Below, in pieces: positions 45,236 to 56,874 of a stretch of 64,000 nt of DNA. Numbering within the stretch: the stretch's first letter is position 1; the number at the start of each line of letters is the position of its first letter. The notes under the pieces are model-generated. The model did no database searches and was not told the DNA's origin. It saw nothing but the letters and a program-made list of their open reading frames with translations. A program made the translations under genes and the position numbers. The DNA is from Streptomyces paludis (GTDB lineage: Bacteria; Actinomycetota; Actinomycetes; Streptomycetales; Streptomycetaceae): the NCBI RefSeq assembly GCF_003344965.1, contig NZ_CP031194.1:806001-870000 (forward strand), given 5' to 3'.

Positions 45236-46609
45236 GTGGCGATGATGCACAACGGCAGGGCGGCCAGAAGGCAGACCCTGCGCGCGATACGCCCGCAGCG
45301 GTCGGGCGCGCTGCCCCTGCTGGTGGCGTGCTGGGCAGGAGCGGCGGCCGTCATGGCGCTGTGGTGGGAGAACACCGCGGTCGTCCATATGGACCTGGCG
45401 GAGTGGCTGACCGGGGCGGGCCGGCTGACCGGCCTGCTCGCGGGCTACGGCATCGCCATCGTGGTGCTGCTGATGGCGCGGGTGCCCGCGCTGGAACGGC
45501 GGGTGGGCTCCGACCGGGTGGCGCGGTGGCACGCGATGAGCGGACGGTACGCGATCAGCCTGATGATCGCGCACGCGCTGCTGATCACCGGGGGGTACGC
45601 GACCCAGGCGAACTCGGGGTTCCTGCCCCAGCTCATCGATGTCGTGACCGACTTCCCCCGGATGATCGAGGCGACGATCGGCACCGTGCTCTTCCTGGTG
45701 ATCGGCTTCGTCTCGGCGGGGATGGTGCGGCGGAAGCTGTCGTACGAGACCTGGTACTACCTGCATCTGCTGACCTATGTCGCGGTCTATCTGACGTTCT
45801 GGCACCAGCTCGCCACCGGTACCGAGTTCGTCGCCAACGCGGCGGCCCGCACGGCCTGGTACGTGCTGTACGGCGGGGCGGGCGCGCTGCTGGTCTGGTA
45901 CCGGATGCTGACGCCGATCCGGCTGAACCTGCGCCACCGGATGCGGGTCGAGTCGACCGTGCACGAGGCGCCGGGAGTCGTCTCCGTACTGATCACGGGA
46001 CGCCGGCTGCACCGGCTGGGCGCGGAGCCCGGTCAGTTCTTCCGCTGGCGGTTCCTCACCGACGGGCTCCGCTGGAGTTCCAACCCGTACTCCCTGTCGG
46101 CGCCGCCCCGGCCCGATCTGCTGCGGATCACCGTCAAGGCGAACGGCGAGCACAGCGAGGCCCTGTCCCGTCTTGAGCCCGGCACCCCGGTCTGGGCCGA
46201 GGGGCCGTACGGCGCGATGACGGCGGCCCGGCGCAGTCAGGAGAAGGTGCTGATGATCGCGGGCGGGGCCGGTATCACCCCGATGCGGGCGCTGTTCGAG
46301 ACGCTGCCCGGGGAGCCGGGCGATCTGACGCTGCTCTACCGGGCCAACAAGACCGAGGATCTGGCGCTCTGGCGCGAGCTGCGCGAGATCGCCTCGGCGC
46401 GCGGGGCACGGCTGCTGTACGCGGTCAACGGCCCGGACGGGGTGCGCCCCGAGATCACCCCGGAGCGGCTGCGCGAGCTGCTCCCGGACATCGGCGAGCA
46501 CGACGTCTACGTCTGCGGGCCGACCGGGCTGGCCCGCCAGTCGTACGAGGCGCTGCGCGAGGCGGGCGTGCCGACGCGCCATATCCACCACGAGTCCTTC
46601 GAGATGTGA
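45236..46609 (+). CDS. Ferric-reductase-like transmembrane flavocytochrome with FAD/NAD domains
   Basis: 457 residues. The first 235 contain about six membrane segments with conserved histidines (RWHAMSGRYAISLMIAHALL; YYLHLLTYVAVYLTFWHQLA), probable haem ligands of a ferric-reductase/NOX-like b-type domain. The rest is an FNR-type module: FAD site RWSSNPYSLSAPP, NAD site KVLMIAGGAGITPMRALFETL and the ending VYVCGPTGLARQSYEALREAG. It should carry electrons from NAD(P)H across the membrane. The GTG start is at 45236. It is first of three genes: the next overlaps its stop and encodes an FMN-binding protein, and then comes apbE, which attaches FMN covalently. Confidence 0.9.
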   Translation: MAMMHNGRAARRQTLRAIRPQRSGALPLLVACWAGAAAVMALWWENTAVVHMDLAEWLTGAGRLTGLLAGYGIAIVVLLMARVPALERRVGSDRVARWHAMSGRYAISLMIAHALLITGGYATQANSGFLPQLIDVVTDFPRMIEATIGTVLFLVIGFVSAGMVRRKLSYETWYYLHLLTYVAVYLTFWHQLATGTEFVANAAARTAWYVLYGGAGALLVWYRMLTPIRLNLRHRMRVESTVHEAPGVVSVLITGRRLHRLGAEPGQFFRWRFLTDGLRWSSNPYSLSAPPRPDLLRITVKANGEHSEALSRLEPGTPVWAEGPYGAMTAARRSQEKVLMIAGGAGITPMRALFETLPGEPGDLTLLYRANKTEDLALWRELREIASARGARLLYAVNGPDGVRPEITPERLRELLPDIGEHDVYVCGPTGLARQSYEALREAGVPTRHIHHESFEM

Positions 46610-46617
46610 GGCAGACG

Positions 46618-47535
46618 ATGAAGAGGAAGCACCCGCTGCGGCGGATCATGATCGGTGTCGCCGCGACCGCGTCGGGCGTCGTTCTGCTGCTCGCCCTGAA
46701 GCAGCCCGGCGGCACTCCGCTGGCCGGGGCCGGGACCGGGACACAGGCCGGTACGGGGGTCGCCGCCGCGGTGGGCGGCGCGGCCGGCGCGACGGGCGGC
46801 CAGACCGTGCTGGGGAACGCGGTGGACACGCAGTACGGCCCGGTGCAGGTGCAGATCACCCTGGAGGGCGGGAAGATCATCAAGGCGGAGGCGGTGCAGG
46901 CGCCGAACTCCGACGCCCGCAGCCAGTCCGTCACAGCGGACGCGGTGCCCAAGCTGAACCAGGCGGCGGTGGCCGCGCAGAGCGCCCAGGTCGACACCGT
47001 CTCCGGCGCCAGCTACACCAGCAAGGGCTACCAGGAATCGCTCCAGAGCGCCCTGGACAAGGCCGGCACGGGCGGTGGCGCGGATACGGAGACGCCGCCC
47101 GCGCAGGGCGACGGCGCGAACGGGGACGCGACCGGGGGCGCGGAGGCGGGAGCCGACGCGGACGCGGGAGCGGGCGCGGGCACCGACGCCGGTGGCGCGA
47201 CCGGCGGTTCGACGGGCGACGCGTCGGGCGACGCCCCGGCGACCCCGCCGGAGACCGGCCCGCGGACGGTGCTGGGGAACGCCGTGAACACGCAGTACGG
47301 CACCGTGCAGGTGCAGATCACGGTGGAGGGCGGCCGGATCACCAAGGCGGACGCGGTCCAGGCGCCGAACGGCGACGCCCGCAGCCAGTCCGTCTCCGCC
47401 GACGCGGTGCCCAAGCTGAACCAGGCCGCCGTGACCGCGCAGAGCGCCCAGGTCGACACCGTCTCCGGCGCCAGCTACACCAGCAAGGGCTATCAGGAAT
47501 CGCTCCAGAGCGCCCTGGACAAGGCGGGCAACTGA
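46618..47535 (+). CDS. Membrane-anchored protein with two FMN-binding domains
   Basis: 305 residues. A signal anchor is at about 7-27 (RRIMIGVAATASGVVLLLAL). Two FMN_bind domains follow (about 62-150 and 215-305), each of about 90 residues and nearly identical: NAVDTQYGPVQVQITLEGGKI and its twin NAVNTQYGTVQVQITVEGGRI, each ending DTVSGASYTSKGYQESLQ. The SGASYTS is the threonine site of covalent FMN attachment (D-x-x-S-G-A-T-like). An acidic Gly/Asp/Ala linker lies between them. ApbE, encoded next, should attach FMN here. It probably carries electrons outside the membrane from the reductase. ATG at 46618 (GAGG 6 nt upstream) was chosen; GTG at 46606 is possible. Confidence 0.88.
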   Translation: MKRKHPLRRIMIGVAATASGVVLLLALKQPGGTPLAGAGTGTQAGTGVAAAVGGAAGATGGQTVLGNAVDTQYGPVQVQITLEGGKIIKAEAVQAPNSDARSQSVTADAVPKLNQAAVAAQSAQVDTVSGASYTSKGYQESLQSALDKAGTGGGADTETPPAQGDGANGDATGGAEAGADADAGAGAGTDAGGATGGSTGDASGDAPATPPETGPRTVLGNAVNTQYGTVQVQITVEGGRITKADAVQAPNGDARSQSVSADAVPKLNQAAVTAQSAQVDTVSGASYTSKGYQESLQSALDKAGN

Positions 47536-48323
47536 TGGCGCCGGAGGCCGTGGACCGGCTGCGCCATGTCGAGGAGTCGATGGGCACGGTCTTCTCGTTC
47601 GACATCCGCGGGATACGGGACGAGGCCCGGGTGCACGCCGGGCTCCAGGCGGCCGTGGCCTCCCTGCACCGCGCGGACGAGGTCTTCTCCACCTTCCGGC
47701 CCGACAGCCAGATCATGCGGCTGGGCCGGGGGGAGCTGGCCCTCTCCGACTGTGTGACCGAGGTGCCCGAGGTGCTGGACCTGTGCGCGGCGGCGGAGCG
47801 GGAGAGCGACGGGTGGTTCACCACCGGGTACGCGGGCGGGCTGGACCCGACGGGCCTGGTCAAGGGCTGGGCGGTGGAGCGGGCCGTCCGGATGATCACC
47901 TCGTCCGGCGCGTCCTCGGTCTGCCTCAACGGCGGCGGTGACATCCAGCTGACCGGCGGCCCCTGGCGGGTGGGCATCGCCGATCCGCTGAACCCCGGCG
48001 CCCTGGCCCTGGTCGTGGAGAGCCTCGACGGCGGTCTGGGCGTGGCCACCTCGGGCCCGGCCGAGCGCGGCTGCCACATCGTCGACCCGCACACCGGCGA
48101 GGCACCGGCCGACGGGCTCGCCTCCGTCACCGTCGTCTGCGGAGCGGGCCTGACCACGGCGGACGTACGGGCGACGGCCGCGTACGCGATGGGCGGGCAG
48201 GCCCGGGACTGGCTGGAGTCCCTGCCGGACACGGAGGGCTTCGCGATCGCCACCGACGGCACCACCTGGACGACAAGCGGCTTCCACCGCCACACGGCGA
48301 CGACGACGGGTGCGCGCGCGTAG
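47535..48323 (+). CDS. apbE: FAD:protein FMN transferase
   Basis: 262 residues of the ApbE family. Typical parts are MGTVFSFDIRG, the HRADEVFSTFRPDSQIMRL block, GLDPTGLVKGWAVERA, CLNGGGDIQLTGG and HIVDPHTGEAPADGLASVTVVC. It transfers FMN from FAD to a Ser/Thr of a target protein, here most likely the two-domain FMN-binding protein encoded just before it (the stop and start overlap by 1 nt). It lacks a lipoprotein signal, so it works in the cytoplasm or on a nascent chain. The family is somewhat short here (usually about 300 residues), but the core is complete. Confidence 0.92.
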   Translation: MAPEAVDRLRHVEESMGTVFSFDIRGIRDEARVHAGLQAAVASLHRADEVFSTFRPDSQIMRLGRGELALSDCVTEVPEVLDLCAAAERESDGWFTTGYAGGLDPTGLVKGWAVERAVRMITSSGASSVCLNGGGDIQLTGGPWRVGIADPLNPGALALVVESLDGGLGVATSGPAERGCHIVDPHTGEAPADGLASVTVVCGAGLTTADVRATAAYAMGGQARDWLESLPDTEGFAIATDGTTWTTSGFHRHTATTTGARA

Positions 48324-48700
48324 CGGTTCGGGCGGCGGCACGTACCGTACGTACGCGGCGCCGTTGCACGCGGCGTCCTGGGCCGCAGCCGGCCGGGCGG
48401 CGGCCGACGCCGTACCGCGCGGGCCCGCGCGTCTGCACGCGGCCAGGCCAGTACGTACGGCCCCGAGGCCACCCGGCGGCGTACCGTACGGGCCCGCGCT
48501 TCCGGACCGGCGTCCGGCCCGGAGGGCGGTACGCCCCGCACCCGCGCCGCGCCCGGCGGCGTACCGCCCCGAGATCGCCCGCCGGCGCCGGCGGGCACAA
48601 CGTTCGGCCCGTGGGCCGACGTTCGCGCGTACGGCGCGGACCGGCGACGGGCGGACGGCCCGCGCCGGACCCGCCGCCCGCCGCCCGCCGCCCAAGGCGA
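48324..48700. other. G+C-rich intergenic region with degenerate repeats
   Basis: 377 bp between convergent apbE and argR, without a gene that I can support. It contains scattered imperfect copies of CGGCGGCGTACCG (for example at 48473 and 48553) and of CGTACCGTACG (48341, 48480), and at the 3' side a GCCGCCCGCC microsatellite (about 48672-48692). It is perhaps neutral, expanded repeat DNA. Confidence 0.55.
48600..48622. terminator. Hairpin between apbE and argR
   Basis: ACGTTCGGCCC pairs with GGGCCG-ACGT through a one-base bulge. It is a plausible bidirectional terminator for the two convergent operons. Confidence 0.6.
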
Positions 48701-49237
48701 TCAGCGGTCGTTCTGGGCCAGTTTCAGCATGTGGTCCGCGAGCGCCTGGCCGCCCGCCGGGTCGCGGCTGATCAGCATCAGTGTGTCGTCGCCCGCGATC
48801 GTGCCGAGGATGTCGCTCAGCTCGGCCTGGTCGATGGCCGAGGCCAGGAACTGGGCCGCGCCCGGCGGGGTGCGCAGGACCACCAGGTTGGCGGACGCCT
48901 CGGCGGAGATGAGGAGTTCACCGGCGAGCCGGCGCATGCGCTCCTCCTTCGCCGACTCGCCCAGCGGCGCGTGCGGGGTGCGGTAGCCGCCCTCGCTGGG
49001 GACCGCGTAGATCAACTCCCCGCCGGTGTTACGGATCTTGACCGCGCCCAGTTCGTCCAGGTCGCGGGAGAGCGTCGCCTGAGTGACGCTCAGCCCGTCG
49101 TCGGCGAGCAGCTTGGCCAGTTGGCTCTGTGAGCGCACCGGCTGCCGGTTCAGGATGTCAACGATCCGGCGGTGGCGGGCGGTTCTGGTCTGCGGCACGG
49201 ACTGCCCGCCGTGCTCGTTCCCCTGGGCCTCGGTCAT
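48701..49237 (-). CDS. argR: Arginine repressor
   Basis: 178 residues. The N-terminal winged helix-turn-helix is [24 protein letters not shown] then [21 protein letters not shown] (about 25-80). The C-terminal hexamerisation and arginine-binding domain has [39 protein letters not shown], where the GTIAGDDT core carries the Asp pair that binds arginine. It represses the arg genes through ARG boxes when arginine is plentiful. It is the last gene of argCJBDR. The ATG at 49235-49237 was chosen; upstream frame sequence belongs to the argD end. Confidence 0.96.
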   Translation of the reverse strand: MTEAQGNEHGGQSVPQTRTARHRRIVDILNRQPVRSQSQLAKLLADDGLSVTQATLSRDLDELGAVKIRNTGGELIYAVPSEGGYRTPHAPLGESAKEERMRRLAGELLISAEASANLVVLRTPPGAAQFLASAIDQAELSDILGTIAGDDTLMLISRDPAGGQALADHMLKLAQNDR

Positions 49238-49244
49238 CGTCGTC

Positions 49245-50444
49245 TCATTCTCCTGATCGTCCGTTCCCCCGCGCGTCGTCGAGGATGCCGGGCAGCGCCC
49301 GGAGCAGCGCGTCCACCTCACGGTCACCGGCGATCAGCGGAGGCATCAGCCGTACGACGTCGGGGGCGGGCGCGTTCACCAGGAACCCGGCCTCCTGAGC
49401 CGCCTGTTGCACGCGGGGTGCGAGTGGCTCGGTGAGCACGATACCCAGGAGCAGCCCCGCGCCACGGACATGGGAGACCAGCGGGTGGCCGAGGGCCTCG
49501 GCTCCGTCCCGTACCTTCTCGCCGAGCCGCTTGACCTCGTCGAGGAGTCCGCCGGCGGCGAGCACGTCCAGTACGGCGAGTCCGGCGGCGGAGGCGACGG
49601 GGTTGCCGCCGAACGTCGTTCCGTGCTGGCCGGGCCCGAGCAGGTCGGCGGCCGGGCCGAAGGCGAGGGTCGCGCCGAGGGGCAGTCCGCCGCCGAGGCC
49701 CTTGGCGAGGGTGACGACATCGGGCTCGATGCCCTGGTGGGCCTGGTACGCGAACCAGTGCCCCGTCCGGCCGACGCCCGTCTGGACCTCGTCCAGCACG
49801 AGCAGGGTGCCGGTCGCGCGGGTGATCGCGCGGGCGGCCTCCAGATAGCCCTTGGGCGGCACGACGACACCGTTCTCGCCCTGGATCGGCTCGATGATCA
49901 CAAGGGCCGTCTCCTCGGTGACGGCGGCGCGCAGCGCCTCGGCGTCCCCGTACGGCACATGGGTCACCTCGCCGGGCAGCGGCAGGAAGGGGTCCCGCTT
50001 GCCGGGCTGGCCGGTGAGGGCGAGCGCGCCCATGGTGCGGCCGTGGAAGCCGCCCGTGGTCGCGACCATGTGCTGACGGCCCGTCAGGCGGCCGATCTTG
50101 AAGGCGGCTTCGTTGGCCTCGGCGCCCGAGTTGCAGAAGTAGACGCGGCCCGGCCGGCCGGAGAGCTGGATCAGCCGCTCGGCGAGGGCGATGGGCGGCT
50201 CGGCGAGGTAGAGGTTGGAGACATGCCCGAGGGAGGCGATCTGCCGGGAGACGGCCTCGACGACGGCCGGGTGGGCGTGGCCGAGCGCGTTCACCGCGAT
50301 CCCGCCGACGAAGTCGGTGTACGCGGTCCCGTCGGCGTCCCAGACGGTGGTGCCCTCGCCGCGTACGAGGGAGAGCGCGGGCGTGCCGTAGTTGTCGGCC
50401 ATGACGCTCCGCCAGCGCCGCGCGAGATCCTGGTTGCCGGTCAT
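49245..50444 (-). CDS. argD: Acetylornithine aminotransferase
   Basis: 399 residues of class III PLP aminotransferases. Marks are [77 protein letters not shown] (PLP Asp) and the Schiff-base lysine in [18 protein letters not shown] (about residue 248). It makes N-acetylornithine from N-acetylglutamate semialdehyde and glutamate. Its ATG start overlaps the end of argB by 4 nt. It lies between argB and argR, and only 7 nt separate it from argR. Confidence 0.96.
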   Translation of the reverse strand: MTGNQDLARRWRSVMADNYGTPALSLVRGEGTTVWDADGTAYTDFVGGIAVNALGHAHPAVVEAVSRQIASLGHVSNLYLAEPPIALAERLIQLSGRPGRVYFCNSGAEANEAAFKIGRLTGRQHMVATTGGFHGRTMGALALTGQPGKRDPFLPLPGEVTHVPYGDAEALRAAVTEETALVIIEPIQGENGVVVPPKGYLEAARAITRATGTLLVLDEVQTGVGRTGHWFAYQAHQGIEPDVVTLAKGLGGGLPLGATLAFGPAADLLGPGQHGTTFGGNPVASAAGLAVLDVLAAGGLLDEVKRLGEKVRDGAEALGHPLVSHVRGAGLLLGIVLTEPLAPRVQQAAQEAGFLVNAPAPDVVRLMPPLIAGDREVDALLRALPGILDDARGNGRSGE

Positions 50445-51402
50445 TTCGCGCCCCTTTCGTCGGGTGAGCTGTCCTGTACGCCTGTATCCGCGTCCGCGTC
50501 CGCGTCGATGTCTGCGTCTTGTCCGTCCGGCACGACCATCGTGCCGATGCCGTCGTTGGTGAAGATCTCCAGCAGGATCGAGTGCTGGACCCGGCCGTCG
50601 AGCACGCGCGCGGTGGTGACCCCGTTGCGCACGGCGAAGAGACAGCCCTCCATCTTCGGCACCATGCCGCTGGAGAGTTCGGGCAGCAGCTTCTCCAGCT
50701 GGCCGGCGGTGAGCCGGCTGATGACGTCGTCGCTGTGGGGCCAGTCCTCGTAGAGGCCCTCGACATCGGTGAGGACCATCAGGGTCTCGGCGCCGAGGGC
50801 GGCGGCGAGCGCGGCGGCGGCCGTGTCGGCGTTGACGTTGTAGATGTACCCGTCGTCGGCGCTGCGCGCGATGGAGGAGATGACGGGGATCCGGCCGTCG
50901 GCGAGGAGCGCCTCGATGGCGCCGGTGTCTATGGCGGTGATCTCACCGACCCGGCCGATGTCGACCGCTTCGCCGTCGATGAGCGGCCGGTGCCGGACGG
51001 CGGTGATGGTGTGGGCGTCCTCGCCGGTCATACCGACGGCGAGCGGCCCGTGCTGGTTGAGCAGCCCGACCAGCTCGCGCTGGACCTGGCCGGCCAGCAC
51101 CATCCGTACGACGTCCATCGCCTCGGGGGTGGTGACGCGCAGTCCGGCCTTGAACTCGCTGACCAGGCCGTGCCGGTCGAGCTGGGCGTTGATCTGGGGG
51201 CCGCCGCCGTGCACGACGACCGGCTTGAGGCCGGCCTGCCGCAGAAAGACGACATCCTGGGCGAAGGCGGCCTTGAGGTCCTCGTCGATCATGGCGTTGC
51301 CGCCGAACTTGATGACGACGGTCTTGCCGTTGTGGCGGGTGAGCCAGGGCAGCGCCTCGATGAGGATCTGGGCCTTGGGCAGCGCGGTGTGCTTGCGGGC
51401 CG

Positions 51403-51406
<4 letters not shown>
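50441..51406 (-). CDS. argB: Acetylglutamate kinase
   Basis: 321 residues of the amino-acid-kinase family. The glycine loop is [13 protein letters not shown] (about 30-42), and [18 protein letters not shown] and [20 protein letters not shown] hold substrate sites. The C-terminal half keeps the arginine-feedback region of the hexameric type. It phosphorylates N-acetylglutamate. The C-terminus has an unusual extension rich in Asp ([20 protein letters not shown]), probably non-functional. The ATG at 51404-51406 overlaps argJ by 4 nt, which couples translation. Confidence 0.95.
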
Positions 51407-53672
<2,266 letters not shown>

Positions 53673-53703
53673 GGAGGCAGCGGATGGAGGTTGTGACCGA
53701 GGA

Positions 53704-53746
53704 TTTTAGTTTGCGGACGAGATAGTTAGTTTGCGGATCTTGATCC
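53704..53746. repeat. Left end of the TnsA/TnsB-type element: tandem 12-bp repeats
   Basis: Two copies of TTAGTTTGCGGA start at 53706 and 53726, exactly 20 bp apart, with GATAGTTAG between them. The reverse complement of the second repeat region, GATCCGCAAACTAACTATCTC, reappears with a 4-bp gap as GATCCGC-TAACTATCTC at 63973-63989 in the opposite orientation. This is the layout of multi-site transposon ends. The exact outer tip and target duplication cannot be fixed from one window. Confidence 0.65.
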
Positions 53747-53819
53747 CATAACGCTGTGTTGCGATCAGTTCCGAAGTATGGCCCCCGTGGCTGGGCGGGG
53801 GGGGTGCTGTGGTTGGCGA

Positions 53820-54642
53820 GTGGACGAGGTAGCGAGGGCGAAGATCCCGTCGGATTCAAGTCACCTGGATCAGCTGATCGCGGAGTACAAGGGGGATGCC
53901 GGGCTGCGGGATCGGCTGCGGCTCGGGGACGGCTGGCCGCGTCGGTGGAGTTCGACGTGGCGGGTGGGTGTTGGCGAGGTCTGCTGGCCGATCCGGGATA
54001 TGGCTCACGTGCCGGTGCTGTCGTCCCGGCCGATGCGGGGGTTCACGTGGCGGGCAAAGCAGGGGCATCGCCCCGGGCTTGAGGGGATGGCGTCGACGGA
54101 CAGGCAGCACGGTTTCGAGTCGTTGGAGGAGGTACGGCTGCTGGTCGCGCTGGACTTCCTGGGAGCCTCGGAGGTGCTGTCGCAGCCGTTCCGGCTGGAC
54201 TTTGAGCACATGGCGCGGACAGTCCTGGCACATCCCGGACTACCTGGCCGTATTCGGCGGCAGCATGTGGCTGCTGGACGTACGCCCGATGGAACTGGTC
54301 AAAGACGACGACGCGCTCAAGTTCGCGGCGGCCAGGGAGGTGGCGGCGGCATGCGGCTGGCGATACTCGGTGGTCGCAGGCTGGGGCCTGCACGTCTGGA
54401 GCGTCCTTGACCACTTGTCCTCGCGCCGACGGCCGTCGAGGGATCTGTTGGGCATGCGGGATCAGTTGCTCACCGCGATCGGCGGCCGGGAGGGGCGGGT
54501 GATGACGTTCTCCGAGCTGGCGGACGCGACCAGCGTGCCTTCAGTTGGCCGGGCGAACATCGTTCGGCTGCTCTGGCACCGCGAGCTCGGTGTTGATCTG
54601 GGTAGTCCCCTGCGCCACAACTCGCTGATCTGGGAGGCGTAA
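53820..54642 (+). pseudogene. tnsA: TnsA-like transposase endonuclease subunit, frameshifted
   Basis: A member of the actinobacterial TnsA-like heteromeric transposase endonuclease family. The first frame, from GTG at 53820, runs to about 54215: VPVLSSRPMRGFTWRAKQGH, then TDRQHGFESLEEVRLLVALD with the catalytic Glu, and LSQPFRLDFEH. The next frame (+1) continues HIPDYLAVFGGSMWLLDVRPMELVK, holding the catalytic Asp and Lys, and then a winged-helix part to TAA at 54640-54642. One nucleotide gain near 54213-54232 therefore separates the Glu from the Asp, so no complete enzyme is expected unless the ribosome shifts. It is followed by the TnsB-like gene with a TAATG overlap. Confidence 0.8.
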
Positions 54643-55037
54643 TGGCGGTGAGGGGGTTCTTGCAGATCGCGCCAGGCAGGCAAGTCTCGCTTAACGGCGT
54701 CGAGTGGACGATCAAGGATGTCCACGGCCAGCTCGGCCGGCTCGTTCTCGTGGATGGTGACGGCCGCGCGGAGACCCGATCGTTCCGCTGGCTCATCAAC
54801 CATGCCGACCTGCGGCTCTTGCCGAGGGGTGAAGCATCGGGGCGGCCTTCGGCGGTCTCCCTGCAGCCGAGGACAATGGCTGATCTGACCGAGGACCAGC
54901 GGGAGCGGGCCCGGCTGAGGGCTGCACATGTATTGGAAGCCGAGACGGGGTTCCGGGAGGGCCACCCTGCTCGGGCCCTGCCGAGTAACTGTGTACGCCG
55001 ACATCTGATGCCGTGGCGGGTACGGAATGATGTGTAG
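54642..55037 (+). pseudogene. tnsB: TnsB-like transposase, N-terminal fragment
   Basis: A 131-codon frame whose ATG overlaps the stop of the tnsA remnant. Its N-terminal fold, FLQIAPGRQVSLNGVEWTIKDV then LVLVDGDGRAETRSFRWLIN, is that of the first domain of TnsB/Mu-type transposases from actinobacteria, and the ERARLRAAHVLEAETGFREGHP helix corresponds to the start of the second. After about residue 120 the sequence loses resemblance (CVRRHLMPWRVRNDV) and stops 9 nt before the left IS1380 end. The DDE catalytic domain and C-terminus, normally more than 400 residues further, are missing, so the gene is dead. Confidence 0.75.
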
Positions 55038-55046
55038 GTGACGGGT

Positions 55047-56771
55047 GTTCAGCCCGGATCCACCGGTGAATCTTTCGGGGGTCTGATTCCTTGCCGGGGG
55101 CCGTTGGCCGTGTGAGGTGCGGACATGAGGGCACGGGGTGCCCGCCGTGCTCGGGTCGCGGCCTGTCCGGGGTTCTCGGGTTGGGGTGGTGCGGGGGCGG
55201 TGTCGCCCAGGGCCGTTGAGGCCGTCCGTGGTGCTTGCGCTCTGCGTGGCGGTCAGCCCGGTGCGGGCGGGTGGTGGACGGCCTCGGACAGACCCTGGTA
55301 GGCGTCGCGCCAGGGCCAGTTGACGGGCAGGTGGGCGGTGAGTTTGACGCGGGCGGTGCGGGCCAGGCGGGCGGGGACGTGGACCAGGTGGGCGCGGAGG
55401 GTGGCGGTGGTGGCCTTGGCATGGAAGACCGAGGCAAGGGAGCCGGCGGCCCGCAGCAGGTTGTGCGACATGGCCCACAGGGTCAGCCAGGCGGCGTTGG
55501 CCTGGAAGTCGCCGGAGGGCAGGTGCGCGAGGGCCGAGGACTTCCCGTCGGCGATCGCCTGCTCGATGATCGCGTGTTGCCGGTGGTGGAGTTCGGCCTG
55601 AAGCATGCCGAAGGGGCTGTTGGTGAAGACGGGGTGGTAGCGCCAGGAGTCGAACAACTCCCCCTGTCCGGCGGCTGCTTCGGCGTTCAGGCGCCGGACG
55701 CGCCGCACGATCAGGCGGGCGGTGACCTGTTCGTTCTTCTTGCGGCCGGTGAAGGCGGTGTACTCGGTCTCGGCGACCTCGGCGTCGGAGACCATTTCGC
55801 CGGTGTCGGGGTCCACGAAGGCGTCGGGGTAGCGGATCGGGACCCAGGCGTCGTCGTCGATGCGGCCGATCGCGGCGGCGATGGAAGGGTTCATGCCGGT
55901 GGTCAGGGAGAAGTACGCGCCGGCGGTGCGGCAGGCGGCGACCACGTCGGCGGTGTAGAACTTGCTGTCCGCCCGGACCATCCGGATCCCCGCCCCGCCG
56001 GACTCGGCCGCGATGGTCAGGGCCCCACGCACGAAGCTTTTCGCGCCGCGGACGTCGGCGGCCTTGCCGCGGCGCAGGCGGACCGCGCCGATCACGGGCC
56101 GGGCGAGCGGGGTGGACAGGGTGGCCACGATCGGGTGCAGGGTGCGCTGGCCCTTGAGGCGGCCGTGCTCGGCGCCCTGCTTGGCGCGGTCGTAGACCCG
56201 GCGGTGGGTGGGGTCGATGTCGATGAACATCAGCTCGCTGGCTCCGGGCAGCAGCGGGGTGTGCGCCGCGAGGCGGGTCAGGAAGTCGCGGTGCACCCGG
56301 TGCGGTTGACGGTTGTGGCCGTGGGTGAAGGACCGCAGGAAGGTGCCCAGCGTGGACGGGGCGCGTATCCCGGCGAAGGCCCGGTCCATCGCGCCGTGCC
56401 GCAGCCGGCCGGCATCGTCGATGGAGTCGGCCCCGGCGCACATCGCGCCCAGCAGCGACATCACCTTGGCCCCCGGATGGGTGCCGCCGCTGTTGTCGGC
56501 CGCCTCGATGCGGACCTGGGTTGCCAGAGCGGGCAGGCCGACCCGTTCGGCGAGCGCGACCAGCGGCAGCAGCCCCGCATCCGCGATCAGATTCGGCTCA
56601 TCGAAGACCGCGGAGACATGGACGGCGGCATGGGAAGATTGCATCTCGGAAGTGCCTTGTCGATCGTGCGTGCTGGAAGCCTGAAGAACTCCCATCATCG
56701 CAGGTCACAAGGCACTTCCTCGTTTCCGGAAGGACTATCCACAGGCGTCAGCCGGTGGATTCGGGCTGAAC
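55047..56771. mobile_element. IS1380-family insertion sequence
   Basis: 1725 bp with terminal inverted repeats GTTCAGCCCGGATCCACCGG (55047-55066) and, on the other strand, the same with one change (GTTCAGCCCGAATCCACCGG, 56752-56771). One complete transposase is encoded on the minus strand. The size agrees with the family. I could not find a 4-bp target duplication directly at the ends (GGGT against GACG), so the flanks have been altered since insertion. It lies just after the tnsB fragment. Confidence 0.85.
55253..56644 (-). CDS. IS1380-family transposase
   Basis: 463 residues, apparently complete. The opening MQSSHAAVHVSAVFDEPNLI and VMSLLGAMCAGADSIDDAGRLRHGAMDR are diagnostic. The RNase-H-like DDE core shows SELMFIDIDPTHRRVYDRAK (first Asp), RMVRADSKFYTADVVAACR (second Asp) and HHRQHAIIEQAIADGKSSAL (Glu). 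The ATG at 56642-56644 was chosen because the 18 codons before it (MMGVLQASSTHDRQGTSE) are not part of the family start. It may still be active, since both inverted repeats are present. Confidence 0.93.
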   Translation of the reverse strand: MQSSHAAVHVSAVFDEPNLIADAGLLPLVALAERVGLPALATQVRIEAADNSGGTHPGAKVMSLLGAMCAGADSIDDAGRLRHGAMDRAFAGIRAPSTLGTFLRSFTHGHNRQPHRVHRDFLTRLAAHTPLLPGASELMFIDIDPTHRRVYDRAKQGAEHGRLKGQRTLHPIVATLSTPLARPVIGAVRLRRGKAADVRGAKSFVRGALTIAAESGGAGIRMVRADSKFYTADVVAACRTAGAYFSLTTGMNPSIAAAIGRIDDDAWVPIRYPDAFVDPDTGEMVSDAEVAETEYTAFTGRKKNEQVTARLIVRRVRRLNAEAAAGQGELFDSWRYHPVFTNSPFGMLQAELHHRQHAIIEQAIADGKSSALAHLPSGDFQANAAWLTLWAMSHNLLRAAGSLASVFHAKATTATLRAHLVHVPARLARTARVKLTAHLPVNWPWRDAYQGLSEAVHHPPAPG

Positions 56772-56874
56772 GACGCGGCCCTGGCAGCTCACCTGGAAAT
56801 CGGCATTGCTGGGCAGAGGAACTTTCTGCTTTCCTGACCAACCGTCGGACAGCCCACTTCGCGAAAGCGCGAGG

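Noticed and set aside
48310..48771. Reading frames across the apbE-argR gap on the plus strand
   Set aside because: Highly biased Ala/Arg/Pro composition from the repeat tract and overlap with the argR 3' end; no ribosome-binding site.
55040..56775. GACG tetranucleotide on both sides of IS1380 as target duplication
   Set aside because: On the left it is 3 bp away from the inverted repeat, so it is probably chance.
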